Notes: a model not told the origin generated them from the sequence alone. 32,754 nucleotides of DNA from a bacterium (GCA_029780855.1 JAKOXV010000013.1:92873-125626), one strand, 5' to 3'. Positions 1-8,230 are shown, numbered from the stretch's first letter. Translations and numbers: made by a program.

Positions 1-147
1 ATTGCTGCAGATTTGGCAGCCCATTTTGGGGGAGGGGGACATCCATACGCGAGTGGCTTTAAAGTTACGGAATCTGTCCAGTTTGCTGAAATAAAGAATC
101 GGTGCATTCAAAAAGCTACAGAACTACTAAAATTAAAGCAATCGTAG
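1..147 (+). CDS. DHH-family phosphoesterase, C-terminal end (partial)
   Basis: The first 48 codons, open from base 1 and ending in TAG at 145-147, encode the tail of a DHHA1 domain. The stretch AAHFGGGGHPYASGFKV carries the glycine-rich GGGH..A.G signature that binds substrate phosphate in DHH/DHHA1 enzymes (NrnA/oligoribonuclease/pAp phosphatase and RecJ-like). The DHH catalytic half lies outside the window, so the exact subfamily cannot be decided. It sits 7 bases upstream of cysS on the same strand, which suggests co-transcription. The domain call is solid; the specific substrate (nanoRNA, pAp or cyclic dinucleotide) is unknown. Confidence 0.85.
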   Translation: MAADLAAHFGGGGHPYASGFKVTESVQFAEIKNRCIQKATELLKLKQS

Positions 148-154
148 GAAAAGC

Positions 155-1567
155 ATGCGTCTATTTAACACATTGACTAAAAAGATCGAATCATTCATGC
201 CAATCAAGCCCGAACTTGTTCGCATATATAGTTGTGGACCAACCGTATATGATCATATTCATATTGGTAACTTGCGTTCTTTTATAGCAGCTGACACGCT
301 TCGAAGATCTTTAAGAGCAGCAGGATATAAAACAAAGCACGTCATGAATATAACGGATATTGATGACAAGATGATCGCTCGTAGTCATGAGCTCTATCCT
401 GATCTCACGCCTGAACAAGCACTTAAAAAGCTAGCACAAAAATACGAGACAGTATTTATGCACGACATGACAGCAATACACAATGAAGTAGAAGCATATG
501 AATTTGTGCACGCAACTGATCAAGAAACTATTAAGAGTATACAGCGATTAATTACGAAACTTTACGATGCCGAAATAGCATATATTGCAGATGATGGCGT
601 GTACTTTTCAATTGAAAAATATACTCAAGCCGGTAAGAAATACGGGCAACTACTTGATCTAACCAAACAAAACACCAGCAATGCTCGCATCCAAAATGAT
701 GAGTATGATAAAGATTCAATACATGACTTTGCACTTTGGAAAACTCGAAAAGACGAAGAGCCTGCTTGGGAGTTCTCTTTAGATGGGCATGAGCTCCTTG
801 GCAGACCAGGTTGGCATATTGAATGTTCAACCATGAGTACCGACGCACTGAACATGCCATTTGATATACACACGGGTGGAATAGATCTGATATTTCCGCA
901 TCATGAAAACGAAATAGCCCAAAGCACTGCGGCAACCAGTGAAAGCATTTACGCAACTTGTTTTGTGCACAATGAGCATCTCCTCGTTGAAGGAAAGAAA
1001 ATGAGTAAAAGTCTCAATAATTTTTTCACGCTGCGAGACATTGAAGAGAAAGGTTTTGAACCGCTATCATTCCGTATGCTCTGTCTTCAGGCGCATTACC
1101 GTAGTCAGCTTAACTTTTCATGGGAAACTCTCCAGGCAGCCCAAAATCGGCTACAGAATCTTAGAAATGTTGCCACGCTACGATGGCAAGCGCAAGAAAT
1201 GTCGAAAGACCCTATAGACCTTTCTGCAAGCCTTTCGGAAATACAGGCATCAATGTTAGATGATATAGATACGCCGAATGCTCTGGCAAAGCTTGGAGCA
1301 CTATGTAATGAGTTTGATAATCGGCTCGTTGCAACAAGTGAACTAGAATCGTTTACACACTTTATAACTGAAATTGATGCGCTGCTTGGCCTAGACTTGA
1401 TGCAACAAAAAGACATTACAAAAGATCAGAAAAGCCTTATTGCCCAAAGGGAGGCAGCAAGGCAGTCAAAAGATTGGGAAAGATCCGACACGTTGCGAAC
1501 CCAGCTACTTTCTGAAGGAATAGGAATTAGAGATACAGAAACAGGCACGGTTTGGTATCGTACCTAG
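155..1567 (+). CDS. cysS: Cysteinyl-tRNA synthetase
   Basis: Class I aminoacyl-tRNA synthetase that charges tRNA-Cys with cysteine in the cytoplasm. The 470 residues match the usual bacterial length. Visible signatures: CGPTVYD around 27-33, the HIGH-type motif as HIGN at 36-39 (the HIGN variant is common in CysRS), GWHIECS with Cys224, HHENE at 249-253 and KMSKS at 282-286. Zinc ligands by alignment to the E. coli enzyme are Cys27, Cys224, His249 and Glu253, and the spacings 25 and 4 are kept. The C-terminal helical part ends with the family-typical RSKDWERSDTLR region. The ATG at 155 has an AGGA-type ribosome site and follows the DHH gene by 7 bases. It ends 13 bases before the convergent AI-2E-type gene. 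Confidence 0.98.
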   Translation: MRLFNTLTKKIESFMPIKPELVRIYSCGPTVYDHIHIGNLRSFIAADTLRRSLRAAGYKTKHVMNITDIDDKMIARSHELYPDLTPEQALKKLAQKYETVFMHDMTAIHNEVEAYEFVHATDQETIKSIQRLITKLYDAEIAYIADDGVYFSIEKYTQAGKKYGQLLDLTKQNTSNARIQNDEYDKDSIHDFALWKTRKDEEPAWEFSLDGHELLGRPGWHIECSTMSTDALNMPFDIHTGGIDLIFPHHENEIAQSTAATSESIYATCFVHNEHLLVEGKKMSKSLNNFFTLRDIEEKGFEPLSFRMLCLQAHYRSQLNFSWETLQAAQNRLQNLRNVATLRWQAQEMSKDPIDLSASLSEIQASMLDDIDTPNALAKLGALCNEFDNRLVATSELESFTHFITEIDALLGLDLMQQKDITKDQKSLIAQREAARQSKDWERSDTLRTQLLSEGIGIRDTETGTVWYRT

Positions 1568-1580
1568 CTACGACCTATGG

Positions 1581-2684
1581 TTATTCTTCAGTTTTGTTCG
1601 ATTTAGTAGAAGGAGCTACTTCTTCACCAATCTTATACTCAAGGAGAACTCTGATACAACCAGCCACTGGGATCGCTATGAATGCACCAAGCAACCCCCC
1701 AAAACCTGCTCCAATTAGCGCAGCAATAAACACTAGGAGAGGAGTTAACTGAGTTCCTTTTGACTGAATATGAGGAGTTAAGGTAGCATTTTCAATTTGC
1801 TGATACACAGGAAAGTATACTGCCATGATAATCGCCAGGGGAAGCGATACGAAGAGACAGGCAATTACGACAACGATTGCAGCAAGCGTATTACCAATCA
1901 GCGGAATAAGTCCAAATAGGAACACGATTCCGGCCATCGCAACGGCATTGATGCTTACATGTAAGATATGCGTTGCAATAATTAACGCTATCATGGCAAA
2001 AGTAGCAGCCACGAAAGCGATAAACACCTGGCCATTTATATACCCTGTAACCACTCTATACATCTTATGTACGAGTGCTTTGTAATCTTTTCTTTTTGCC
2101 TCTGGAGTAAACGACCAGAAAAGCTCCATCCATCGTGGACCCTCAACGAGCATCATAAAGGTTAACACCAGGATGGTAAGAACTGATATCACTACACCAC
2201 CGACTCTGCCTGCAATATCAAAAACCGTACTAGGAATATCACTTACCCGGGCACTGAGACTGTGACCTATCTCTTTCACCTGATCTTGAAGATTGTAACG
2301 CTGCACAATCCGACCAACTGGCGAAGTTTCATTCTGTAAATCATTAACTGTGGTAGGCAAGCTCTTCACAAATTTAACAGATTGGTTGACGAGCGGCGGA
2401 ACGACAATATACATGAAAAGTCCAAGCGCAATAATGACAATTAAATACGCCAAACCCGTTGCGAGTATTCTATTTTTTAGCCGAAATTGCTTTGAAAGCT
2501 GAGATACTGCGGGGTTTAAAGCCAGCGCTAGAAAAAATGAAATCCCAATAAGCTGTAATTGATAACTGATATTGCCAATAAACTTCATTACGATGACCGC
2601 AGCAAAAACAAGCGCGATTGCCCGAATAATTGCCTCGGTGGTTATGTTGACAGTAATGCCGCGTTTCATGCTTATTAGGCTCAT
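1581..2684 (-). CDS. AI-2E family transporter-like membrane protein
   Basis: A 367-residue polytopic protein of the AI-2E/PerM/YdiK family (formerly UPF0118). Hydrophobic segments lie near residues 16-38, 40-58 and 70-92, then after a ~60-residue hydrophilic region rich in V/L/D, further segments near 160-180, 215-240, 245-275, 280-300 and 315-345; this order of a split membrane domain with a long extramembrane loop is typical. Family members have been linked to autoinducer-2 export or Na+/H+ antiport, so the substrate here is not known. The start ATG at 2684 has AAGGG about 9 bases upstream; the MKRG methionine at codon 6 is an alternative. It follows the GT4 gene by 18 bases and is probably the last gene of the 5914-1581 operon. 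The C-terminus is short and charged. Confidence 0.85.
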   Translation of the reverse strand: MSLISMKRGITVNITTEAIIRAIALVFAAVIVMKFIGNISYQLQLIGISFFLALALNPAVSQLSKQFRLKNRILATGLAYLIVIIALGLFMYIVVPPLVNQSVKFVKSLPTTVNDLQNETSPVGRIVQRYNLQDQVKEIGHSLSARVSDIPSTVFDIAGRVGGVVISVLTILVLTFMMLVEGPRWMELFWSFTPEAKRKDYKALVHKMYRVVTGYINGQVFIAFVAATFAMIALIIATHILHVSINAVAMAGIVFLFGLIPLIGNTLAAIVVVIACLFVSLPLAIIMAVYFPVYQQIENATLTPHIQSKGTQLTPLLVFIAALIGAGFGGLLGAFIAIPVAGCIRVLLEYKIGEEVAPSTKSNKTEE

Positions 2685-2702
2685 AATATTACCCTTATAG
2701 TA

Positions 2703-3815
2703 TCATGTTTTATGTAGTAATTGCTTATACTTAGAGACTATTTTGGCGCCTATAATACTTACATCAAATTGTTCTACAAACTTTTGCTGGGCTTGGTGAA
2801 TAATTTCTCGATCCTGATTGCTAGAATAAAATCGCTCAAGTACCGCAACAAAATCTTGAATATTTGTAGGTTGGAATAACGTATGCTCAAAGGGATACAA
2901 CACACTGGAATAACCCGGATTATCACCGCCTATGACAACGCCTGCTCTTGCGGCCATTGCTTCTAGCAGAACGATCCCAAAGCTTTCACCGCTTTTGCTA
3001 GGAAATACTGCGAGGTCAGCAGAAGCAAGATAGTCAGCTTTCTCCTCTTCGCTAATGAACCCAGTAAAATCAGTATTTAAACCATGCCGTTCAGCATACG
3101 ATTTCAGAGTTTCGAGTTCGGAACCCTTGCCACAGATCACCAGCTTAATATTTTCATTCTGATGCTGTCCTTCAAACTGCCTAAAAGCTTGCAGTAGTTC
3201 CTTCGCGCCTTTTCTTTCTACCAGCCTTCCTAAGAAAACGATCGTAAAACAATTCTGGTACTGCGGTTTAGGTTTACCTGAACGGAAAGATGCTACATCA
3301 ATTACATTAGGCATGATCGTTGATTCTATACCGAGGGACGTGGCAAATAATTGCGCTGGCTTAGAAACACTAAAGATAGTATCAAATCTCAGTAAAGACG
3401 ATCTTGTCCACCAAGTTAGCACCCTAGTAGCAATCTTTTGAAACGATCCGTAGGGTAGTATGTGAAACGTTCCTACTATGGATGTACTACTTGGAGCGGC
3501 TTTTATTATTTTGGCTGCCAAGAATGGACTGTAGGGCATTTGAACGTGTAGTACGTCATACTTTTCCGAGGCCAGCAGCTGGCGGATCCTTTTTCGGGAA
3601 GCGGGTAGAGGCATCGTCATTTTATTTCCGTTGAAACGCACCGATATATTTTTAGCCAGACTATGAATGTTCTTTGCATTGTATGTTTTAGTCTCACCCA
3701 CGAGGAAGTGGACCTCGTGGCCTTGTATGGACATCCAGCTTCCCAATGATTTCACATACTGTTGTACGCCGTCCGTACTGTCCAGCGAATCGTCAAGAAC
3801 AAAGGCAATCTTCAT
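2703..3815 (-). CDS. Family 4 glycosyltransferase (second of a tandem pair)
   Basis: A 370-residue GT-B fold retaining glycosyltransferase of family GT4. The N-terminal acceptor domain starts MKIAFVLDDSLDSTDGVQQY with the GGVQ-like glycine loop reduced to DGVQ. The C-terminal nucleotide-sugar domain has VFLGRLVERKG and the E-x7-E motif in GESFGIVLLEAMA, followed by GGDNPGYSSVL. It shares GESFGIVLLEAMA and GDNPGYSSVL with the upstream gene, so the two are likely paralogues by tandem duplication. The start is 5 bases after the upstream stop, with no clear SD, suggesting translational coupling. It ends in TGA, one of the stops that rules out TGA recoding. The likely role is adding a sugar to a lipid or envelope glycan; donor and acceptor cannot be told. 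Confidence 0.9.
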   Translation of the reverse strand: MKIAFVLDDSLDSTDGVQQYVKSLGSWMSIQGHEVHFLVGETKTYNAKNIHSLAKNISVRFNGNKMTMPLPASRKRIRQLLASEKYDVLHVQMPYSPFLAAKIIKAAPSSTSIVGTFHILPYGSFQKIATRVLTWWTRSSLLRFDTIFSVSKPAQLFATSLGIESTIMPNVIDVASFRSGKPKPQYQNCFTIVFLGRLVERKGAKELLQAFRQFEGQHQNENIKLVICGKGSELETLKSYAERHGLNTDFTGFISEEEKADYLASADLAVFPSKSGESFGIVLLEAMAARAGVVIGGDNPGYSSVLYPFEHTLFQPTNIQDFVAVLERFYSSNQDREIIHQAQQKFVEQFDVSIIGAKIVSKYKQLLHKT

Positions 3816-3820
3816 GGAAG

Positions 3821-4951
3821 CTACTTTACTTTCGCGTTCTGCTTCATTAGGCGATCATACACCGCTTCATACATATCAACGACTTTGGCGTACTCATATT
3901 TTTTCACCGCCTGTTCGGCCCATTCATGCCACAGTCTTCTCAGATCCATATCTGTCAAAAGCAATTCTAATTGACGTGCAAAATGGCTGGTATCTTTAGG
4001 ATTAACCAAAGAAAGTGCGCCTCTGTCCGTAAGAACGGAAGAATAGCCCGGATTATCTCCAGCAAGCGTAATGACGCCTTTAGCCATAGCTTCTAGTAAG
4101 ACGATCCCAAAACTTTCCCCGTATGGTGCCGGTGAACAAAACAAATCTGCTTCATCAAATAGTGCTTGCTTTTCTGCTTCATCTACATAGCCAAGAAAAG
4201 AAACATTAGGGATATTCCTATTTTCAACTATGTTTTCCAACTTACTTCTGTCAGGCCCATCGCCCGCAATAATTAGGCGCGCCGCTGGAACATTCTGAAC
4301 AAATTCAGCAAACGCATCCACAAGGTACTTAACTCCCTTGCGTTTTTCTAAGCGTCCCACAAATAAGATCATTGGGCGCTCGTTCACGGCTACTGTCCCG
4401 GTCTTTTTGTATTTAGATAAATCAATGCCGTTCGGAATAATTTCGATTGGTTCATCGGTTATTGTTTTCACGTACATTGCCGCAGCATCAGAAACAGCAG
4501 TCAGAGCGTGGAGATTTTTCATAACCGATTTTGTATATGGAGTTATAACTTTTTCTATTGTTTTACTCATGACCGTTTCGGGAAGTTTGGCATGAAAAGT
4601 AGCGATATTGAGCGCACTAGAGTTCATCAGTACCTGCCGACTCATAATAGGAACCCATGGCTCATGGAAATGCAAAATATCAAATTGTTGCGCCTCTAAA
4701 GTTTCCCGGAGACTATTTACGTCAAGATGTACAGATACCTGCGCAGTTGTATGAAAGGGTGATTTAAAATCGGCAGAAGTGCCAATAAAGATAACGCCGT
4801 TATTCTTGACTTCTTTTGCACCGCGCGGGAGTGGCGTAACAATCTTTACGTCATGACCTCTAGCAATAAGCTCTTCTTGCATCGCAAGAACGCACTCCTG
4901 GACGCCTCCGCCCCTAAATATGTCGTACGGACAAACTAGACCGATCTTCAT
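3821..4951 (-). CDS. Family 4 glycosyltransferase, PimA-like
   Basis: A 376-residue GT4 enzyme. The N-terminus MKIGLVCPYDIFRGGGVQ, the HFHEPWVP segment near 95-101 and IATFH near 117-120 resemble, from memory, the mycobacterial phosphatidylinositol mannosyltransferase PimA (MRIGMVCPY, GGVQ, HIHEP, ATFH). The C-terminal donor domain has LFVGRLEKRKG near 196-206 and the E-x7-E motif at Glu279/Glu287 within GESFGIVLLEAMA. This suggests a membrane-associated transferase acting on a lipid-linked acceptor from GDP- or UDP-sugar, but specificity is inferred only by resemblance. The start ATG at 4951 has no SD; a TATACT hexamer lies 10 bases upstream, so the transcript may be nearly leaderless, although the gene also follows the hydrolase within 33 bases. 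Confidence 0.9.
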   Translation of the reverse strand: MKIGLVCPYDIFRGGGVQECVLAMQEELIARGHDVKIVTPLPRGAKEVKNNGVIFIGTSADFKSPFHTTAQVSVHLDVNSLRETLEAQQFDILHFHEPWVPIMSRQVLMNSSALNIATFHAKLPETVMSKTIEKVITPYTKSVMKNLHALTAVSDAAAMYVKTITDEPIEIIPNGIDLSKYKKTGTVAVNERPMILFVGRLEKRKGVKYLVDAFAEFVQNVPAARLIIAGDGPDRSKLENIVENRNIPNVSFLGYVDEAEKQALFDEADLFCSPAPYGESFGIVLLEAMAKGVITLAGDNPGYSSVLTDRGALSLVNPKDTSHFARQLELLLTDMDLRRLWHEWAEQAVKKYEYAKVVDMYEAVYDRLMKQNAKVK

Positions 4952-4961
4952 AGTTATATGT

Positions 4962-4967
4962 AGTATA
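4962..4967 (-). promoter_or_regulatory. -10 hexamer TATACT upstream of the PimA-like gene
   Basis: TATACT (minus strand) ends 10 bases before the ATG at 4951, leaving a leader of about 1-4 bases. It lies in the 33-base gap after the hydrolase gene and may be an internal operon promoter. Confidence 0.45.
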
Positions 4968-4984
4968 GCAAAACAACGTTATGC

Positions 4985-5914
4985 TTACTGCTTTTCGAGT
5001 ACTTTTCTAATTTTTCTTGGGAAAAGTGGAGCGGCTGTCTTAACATCCGCAATGACACTAGGCGCATGGCTGTCCATTTTTGATTTTGCTTCCTGAAAAT
5101 CGCTAAAAATAACCCGCATATGTTGTTCTACACTATTATTATCAAAATACTGATCAGCCTTAACCGAAACGTGCCAAACAGGTAAATCAACCTGCTTTGT
5201 GCAGTTATTTAGCGAAAGAAAATCTACCGTTGTAAAGAAATAGGTTCGCATTTCATTGCAATGCCACAAATACACTTCAAAGTTCATAAGTTCTTTGTGT
5301 TCGTCTTTAGCTTTATTTTCAAATTTTGATTTGGCATTATGCATGCGACTGTAAACTAATCTGAGCAATATTGGGTTCAAAAACACGCTTTTGAAGAATA
5401 GAGACGGTAAACGGTGCGCAAAAAATGCCGAACCATATTTATAAAAGAAAAAACGAGGCTTAGAAAACGTGAAATCTTCATGATGGGCAAATCCAACCAC
5501 ACTTACAAGTAAGTCAACTTTTTTAGCGATATCAGGATAGCGCTGGAGCATTCTGGTTACCACCACAAAGCCGTATGAGAGCCCGGCAATCGTCACCCGG
5601 CGATTTTTATAGCGCAGTTTAATAAAGGCTGCTAAATAGTCGGCCATGTTATCGATGGTGGGTTTTTCGCCAATTTTATAAAAGCTATCCATGCCACCAA
5701 AACCAGGGAGATCCGGTACGGTAACGCCGCCATATTGATTAAGATCTTGTATGACACCCCACCAGCGTTCTAGGCTTGAATGATGTCCATAGATAAAAAG
5801 AATCTCACGTTTCTTATTTTTGGGTGGAGGCATGCGGAGCATTCGGCCCTTAAGACCATTCATATTTAGCGGATAGATGTAGTCCGCTGGCTTTTTTTGA
5901 GTTTTCTTTGTCAT
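4985..5914 (-). CDS. Alpha/beta hydrolase
   Basis: A 309-residue soluble alpha/beta-hydrolase-fold protein. The oxyanion region FIYGHHSSLERWW (around 40-52), VPDLPGFGGMD (66-75), and the nucleophile elbow AGLSYG with Ser113 are in the normal order. Asp254 (VKADQYFD) and His283 (MDSHAPS) are plausible remaining triad members. No signal peptide or membrane segment is seen, but the 150-190 stretch is rich in aromatic residues, like a lid. It leads the operon with two GT4 enzymes, so an esterase or lipase acting on lipid-linked or acylated substrates is a reasonable guess; this is inference. A TAGTAT hexamer lies 5 bases before the ATG, consistent with a leaderless start. Substrate unknown. Confidence 0.85.
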   Translation of the reverse strand: MTKKTQKKPADYIYPLNMNGLKGRMLRMPPPKNKKREILFIYGHHSSLERWWGVIQDLNQYGGVTVPDLPGFGGMDSFYKIGEKPTIDNMADYLAAFIKLRYKNRRVTIAGLSYGFVVVTRMLQRYPDIAKKVDLLVSVVGFAHHEDFTFSKPRFFFYKYGSAFFAHRLPSLFFKSVFLNPILLRLVYSRMHNAKSKFENKAKDEHKELMNFEVYLWHCNEMRTYFFTTVDFLSLNNCTKQVDLPVWHVSVKADQYFDNNSVEQHMRVIFSDFQEAKSKMDSHAPSVIADVKTAAPLFPRKIRKVLEKQ

Positions 5915-5919
5915 CGTTG

Positions 5920-5925
5920 ATACTA
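5920..5925 (-). promoter_or_regulatory. -10 hexamer TAGTAT, leaderless-type start of the hydrolase operon
   Basis: TAGTAT (minus strand) ends 5 bases before the ATG at 5914. With a start site 6-8 bases downstream of the -10 the mRNA would begin at or just inside the ATG. No SD sequence is present. No good -35 box is visible. Confidence 0.45.
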
Positions 5926-5978
5926 ACTTTAATAGATATTTGACCTCTGGGCAAGCAAAAGTGCTTTGATACGTGCGG

Positions 5979-5984
5979 TATAAT
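5979..5984 (+). promoter_or_regulatory. -10 hexamer TATAAT, leaderless-type start of the VanY-like gene
   Basis: A perfect TATAAT ends 7 bases before the ATG at 5992, which places the expected transcription start on or next to the A of the ATG. No SD is present. A -35-like TTGACC at 5940-5945 is 33 bases away, too far to be its partner. Confidence 0.6.
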
Positions 5985-5991
5985 ACGACAT

Positions 5992-6789
5992 ATGAAAATT
6001 AATAAACACAACACCAAACTGCTTGGTGTCCTAACACTACTGGTACTAATTGGTGGAATAATAGCCTGGCAGATATTACATTACGAGTCTCAAAAAGATA
6101 AAAATGATACCCCCATGGATATTTCGAAAAGCCAGAGCCAAAGCGATACTGATTTCAAACCAAGCAAAAGTAGCTTTAATAAGGAGCAATACTCAATTTC
6201 TGACCCAACGAGTATTTGGGTTATCGTAAATAAACAACGCACCCTGGATCCTGCAGATTATGCACCAAATGACTTAGTAATACCGAGCATCCCTCTCAGG
6301 TCAGGCAGGGGTAGCTCTGAAATGTTGCTTAGAGATGTAACTGCAAAATCTCTGGAACAAATGGCATCAGCCGCATCATCTGAAGGTATCAATCTTATGC
6401 TAGCCAGTGGCTACCGATCATACGCCCTGCAAGTTGCTGTCTATGGCAATGAGGTAAAGACCTACGGTCAGGCTCAGGCAGATGCGGAAAGCGCTCGTCC
6501 CGGTCACAGCGAACACCAAACCGGCTTTGCGGCCGATCTTGAACCCTCATCCAGAGAATGTGAAGTTGCTGCATGCTTTGCCAATACCAAAGAAGGGAAG
6601 TGGTTAGCTGAAAATTCCTACAAATACGGATTTGTTATTAGATACCCACAGAACAAGCAACAAATTACCGGTTATATCTATGAACCATGGCACGTGCGAT
6701 ACGTGGGAATTGAACTAGCGAAGCAAATACATGAAACTGGCCTGACGTTAGAGCAGTTTTTTGGATTGCCAGATGCTCCACAGTACTAG
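5992..6789 (+). CDS. D-alanyl-D-alanine carboxypeptidase, VanY/M15B family
   Basis: A membrane-anchored zinc peptidase that trims the terminal D-Ala from peptidoglycan stem peptides, acting outside the membrane. Of 265 residues, 10-28 form an N-terminal hydrophobic anchor followed by a Ser/Lys-rich linker to about residue 65. The catalytic domain shows SGYRS (139-143), the zinc motif SEHQTGFAAD with His175 and Asp182, and EPWHVRYVG with Glu231 (catalytic base) and zinc ligand His234. These are the full set for VanY/LdcB-type M15B enzymes. The cysteine pair Cys190/Cys195 is a possible disulfide. It converges on the S11 carboxypeptidase gene with a 4-base overlap of the stop codons. No glycopeptide-resistance genes are nearby, so a housekeeping role in wall trimming is likelier than resistance. 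Confidence 0.93.
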   Translation: MKINKHNTKLLGVLTLLVLIGGIIAWQILHYESQKDKNDTPMDISKSQSQSDTDFKPSKSSFNKEQYSISDPTSIWVIVNKQRTLDPADYAPNDLVIPSIPLRSGRGSSEMLLRDVTAKSLEQMASAASSEGINLMLASGYRSYALQVAVYGNEVKTYGQAQADAESARPGHSEHQTGFAADLEPSSRECEVAACFANTKEGKWLAENSYKYGFVIRYPQNKQQITGYIYEPWHVRYVGIELAKQIHETGLTLEQFFGLPDAPQY

Positions 6790-8045
6790 CGCCGCATAAT
6801 ACGCCACTGCCATGTAGGGCTGCTTATAGCTGAGCGCAGTTTCAAGTTTACCGTTTTAGATTCAAGTTTTGTTGTTGCTTTCAGTGTACCAACAATTTTT
6901 CCGGCTGGCTGATCAGGCCATAGCGGCGAAAGAGGATACACAAGACTGGGCATCTTACCCCTCCAGCCCCATATCGTCAGATCTTGATCAGCAAGCACAT
7001 CAACTGAAGCAGACCACGGTACCTGATATTTTGCTATAACCTGATCCTTTTTTACGACAGTAATAGGACCAAACCCAGCAAAAGCGCTCTGTAACAACGC
7101 TGGAGCACTATCTATAGCCCGGTAAAGGTTCTGCGCGCCCATTATGGCGCCAATTAATGTTACCGAGGAACCATTGGCTAGCGTTCGTTCTGCCGCAAAA
7201 AGATAACAGCCACCCGCTTCCTCGGTATTTCCTGTTTTTATCCCTATAATATCGTGCCGTCCCAAAAGGTAGTTAACATTGTAGACCGTACCAACCACCG
7301 GCAAATCTGCAGACCGTTGCGATACAATCTCTTTTATTACTGGATTCTGCATAGCCGCCTGGCCTAAATACACCAGATCAGTAGGAGTACTGACAGTAGC
7401 AGGATTATATCCACTCGCATCGCCTGCAAATTTGGTTTGCGTCATTCCATAGGTTCCAGCCATATGATTTGCAAAAGTAAAATAGTCTTCAAGACTTCCG
7501 TAAGCCCACTCAGCTAACATATCGGCAATATTGTTGGCAGATGGCAACAGGATCGCCTGGAGGGCTTGATACTCGGTTATTTGTTCGCCTTCCTGTACCG
7601 GTATGACGGACCCGTCCTTGGCTACATAGTCGTTATATCTTTGCACGTCTTTGGCGGTGATTGTTATGATGGGTCCCTGTTCGTGTAATTGCAAAGGGTG
7701 TTGTTTAAGTACTGAAAGCGCAACCATGATTTTTGCAACACTCGCTGTCGGCACGGGCTTTTCATGGCCGGTTGACGCCAGAATGCCTCCGTTTAGTGTA
7801 CCGACTGCTGCTTGTGCGTTTGCTGGCCAAGATAGCACTACTTCCTGAGGCGCTTGAGCAGACAAACTATTGGTAGGATCTGCTGCAGGAAGCTGACGAG
7901 CGTACGCTAAGTAGCCAACCGGGACCGTTAAGAGTACCGCTAGTACCAAAACACTCGTAATGCGGGCAAGCGTCCGTTTGAAGTGCTTTGTATGAACATG
8001 TCTCCGGTTTTTACTCCGGAAATCTTTCGGTTCTCGGATATTCAT
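6786..8045 (-). CDS. D-alanyl-D-alanine carboxypeptidase, S11/PBP5 family
   Basis: A serine DD-peptidase (low-molecular-weight penicillin-binding protein) of 419 residues. The basic N-terminus is followed by a hydrophobic segment near 31-48 that should serve as signal anchor. Active-site motifs are complete: SVAK with nucleophile Ser102 and Lys105, SAN at 169-171, and KTG at 270-272 in IIGIKTGNTEEAGG. A beta-rich C-terminal domain of about 130 residues follows, as in PBP5. It acts on peptidoglycan outside the membrane, next to a second, zinc-dependent carboxypeptidase that converges on it. The ATG at 8045 has no SD; TATACT lies 10 bases upstream. It is called dacA-like, but the specific dac paralogue is not decided. 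Confidence 0.93.
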   Translation of the reverse strand: MNIREPKDFRSKNRRHVHTKHFKRTLARITSVLVLAVLLTVPVGYLAYARQLPAADPTNSLSAQAPQEVVLSWPANAQAAVGTLNGGILASTGHEKPVPTASVAKIMVALSVLKQHPLQLHEQGPIITITAKDVQRYNDYVAKDGSVIPVQEGEQITEYQALQAILLPSANNIADMLAEWAYGSLEDYFTFANHMAGTYGMTQTKFAGDASGYNPATVSTPTDLVYLGQAAMQNPVIKEIVSQRSADLPVVGTVYNVNYLLGRHDIIGIKTGNTEEAGGCYLFAAERTLANGSSVTLIGAIMGAQNLYRAIDSAPALLQSAFAGFGPITVVKKDQVIAKYQVPWSASVDVLADQDLTIWGWRGKMPSLVYPLSPLWPDQPAGKIVGTLKATTKLESKTVNLKLRSAISSPTWQWRIMRR

Positions 8046-8055
8046 CTTATGCTTA

Positions 8056-8061
8056 AGTATA
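8056..8061 (-). promoter_or_regulatory. -10 hexamer TATACT of the S11 carboxypeptidase gene
   Basis: TATACT on the minus strand ends 10 bases before the ATG at 8045, giving a leader of 1-4 bases at most and no SD. Its upstream region overlaps the tRNA-Gln promoter on the other strand. Confidence 0.5.
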
Positions 8062-8071
8062 CCAAGCTTAC

Positions 8072-8100
8072 TTGAGAATTACTCCGTTTTCGGTTAAAAT
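8072..8100 (+). promoter_or_regulatory. Sigma70-type promoter of tRNA-Gln
   Basis: TTGAGA at 8072-8077 and TAAAAT at 8095-8100 are separated by 17 bases. Transcription should start near 8107, about 12 bases before the mature tRNA 5' end. It is one of the few promoters in the window with a recognisable -35 box, as expected for a stable RNA gene. Confidence 0.75.
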
Positions 8101-8118
8101 CCATCTGTTACTTAGTAT

Positions 8119-8193
8119 TGGGACGTGGCCAAGTGGTAAGGCACCGGGTTTTGGTCCCGGCATTCGGGGGTTCGAATCCCTCCGTCCCAGCCA
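8119..8193 (+). tRNA. tRNA-Gln (anticodon TTG), CCA encoded
   Basis: A 75-base cloverleaf. The acceptor stem TGGGACG pairs with CGTCCCA, followed by discriminator G and an encoded CCA at 8191-8193. The D arm is GCCAAGTGGTAAGGC. The anticodon stem CCGGG/CCCGG holds the loop TTTTGGT with anticodon TTG at 8151-8153, reading CAA (and CAG by wobble). The T arm is GGGGGTTCGAATCCCT. The U1-A72 weak first pair is a known identity element of bacterial tRNA-Gln, and the overall sequence resembles the E. coli species. Whether it is charged directly or through Glu-tRNA-Gln amidation cannot be seen here. Confidence 0.97.
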
Positions 8194-8230
8194 AAATATA
8201 TTCAGAACAGCTCTAAACGCATACGAAAAC

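Noticed and set aside
552-956. 134-residue minus-strand open frame inside cysS
   Set aside because: It is antisense to conserved CysRS motifs, has Cys/His-rich composition typical of shadow frames and no ribosome site.
5940-5984. TTGACC (5940-5945) as -35 partner of TATAAT (5979-5984)
   Set aside because: The gap is 33 bases, about twice the length a sigma70 holoenzyme can span.
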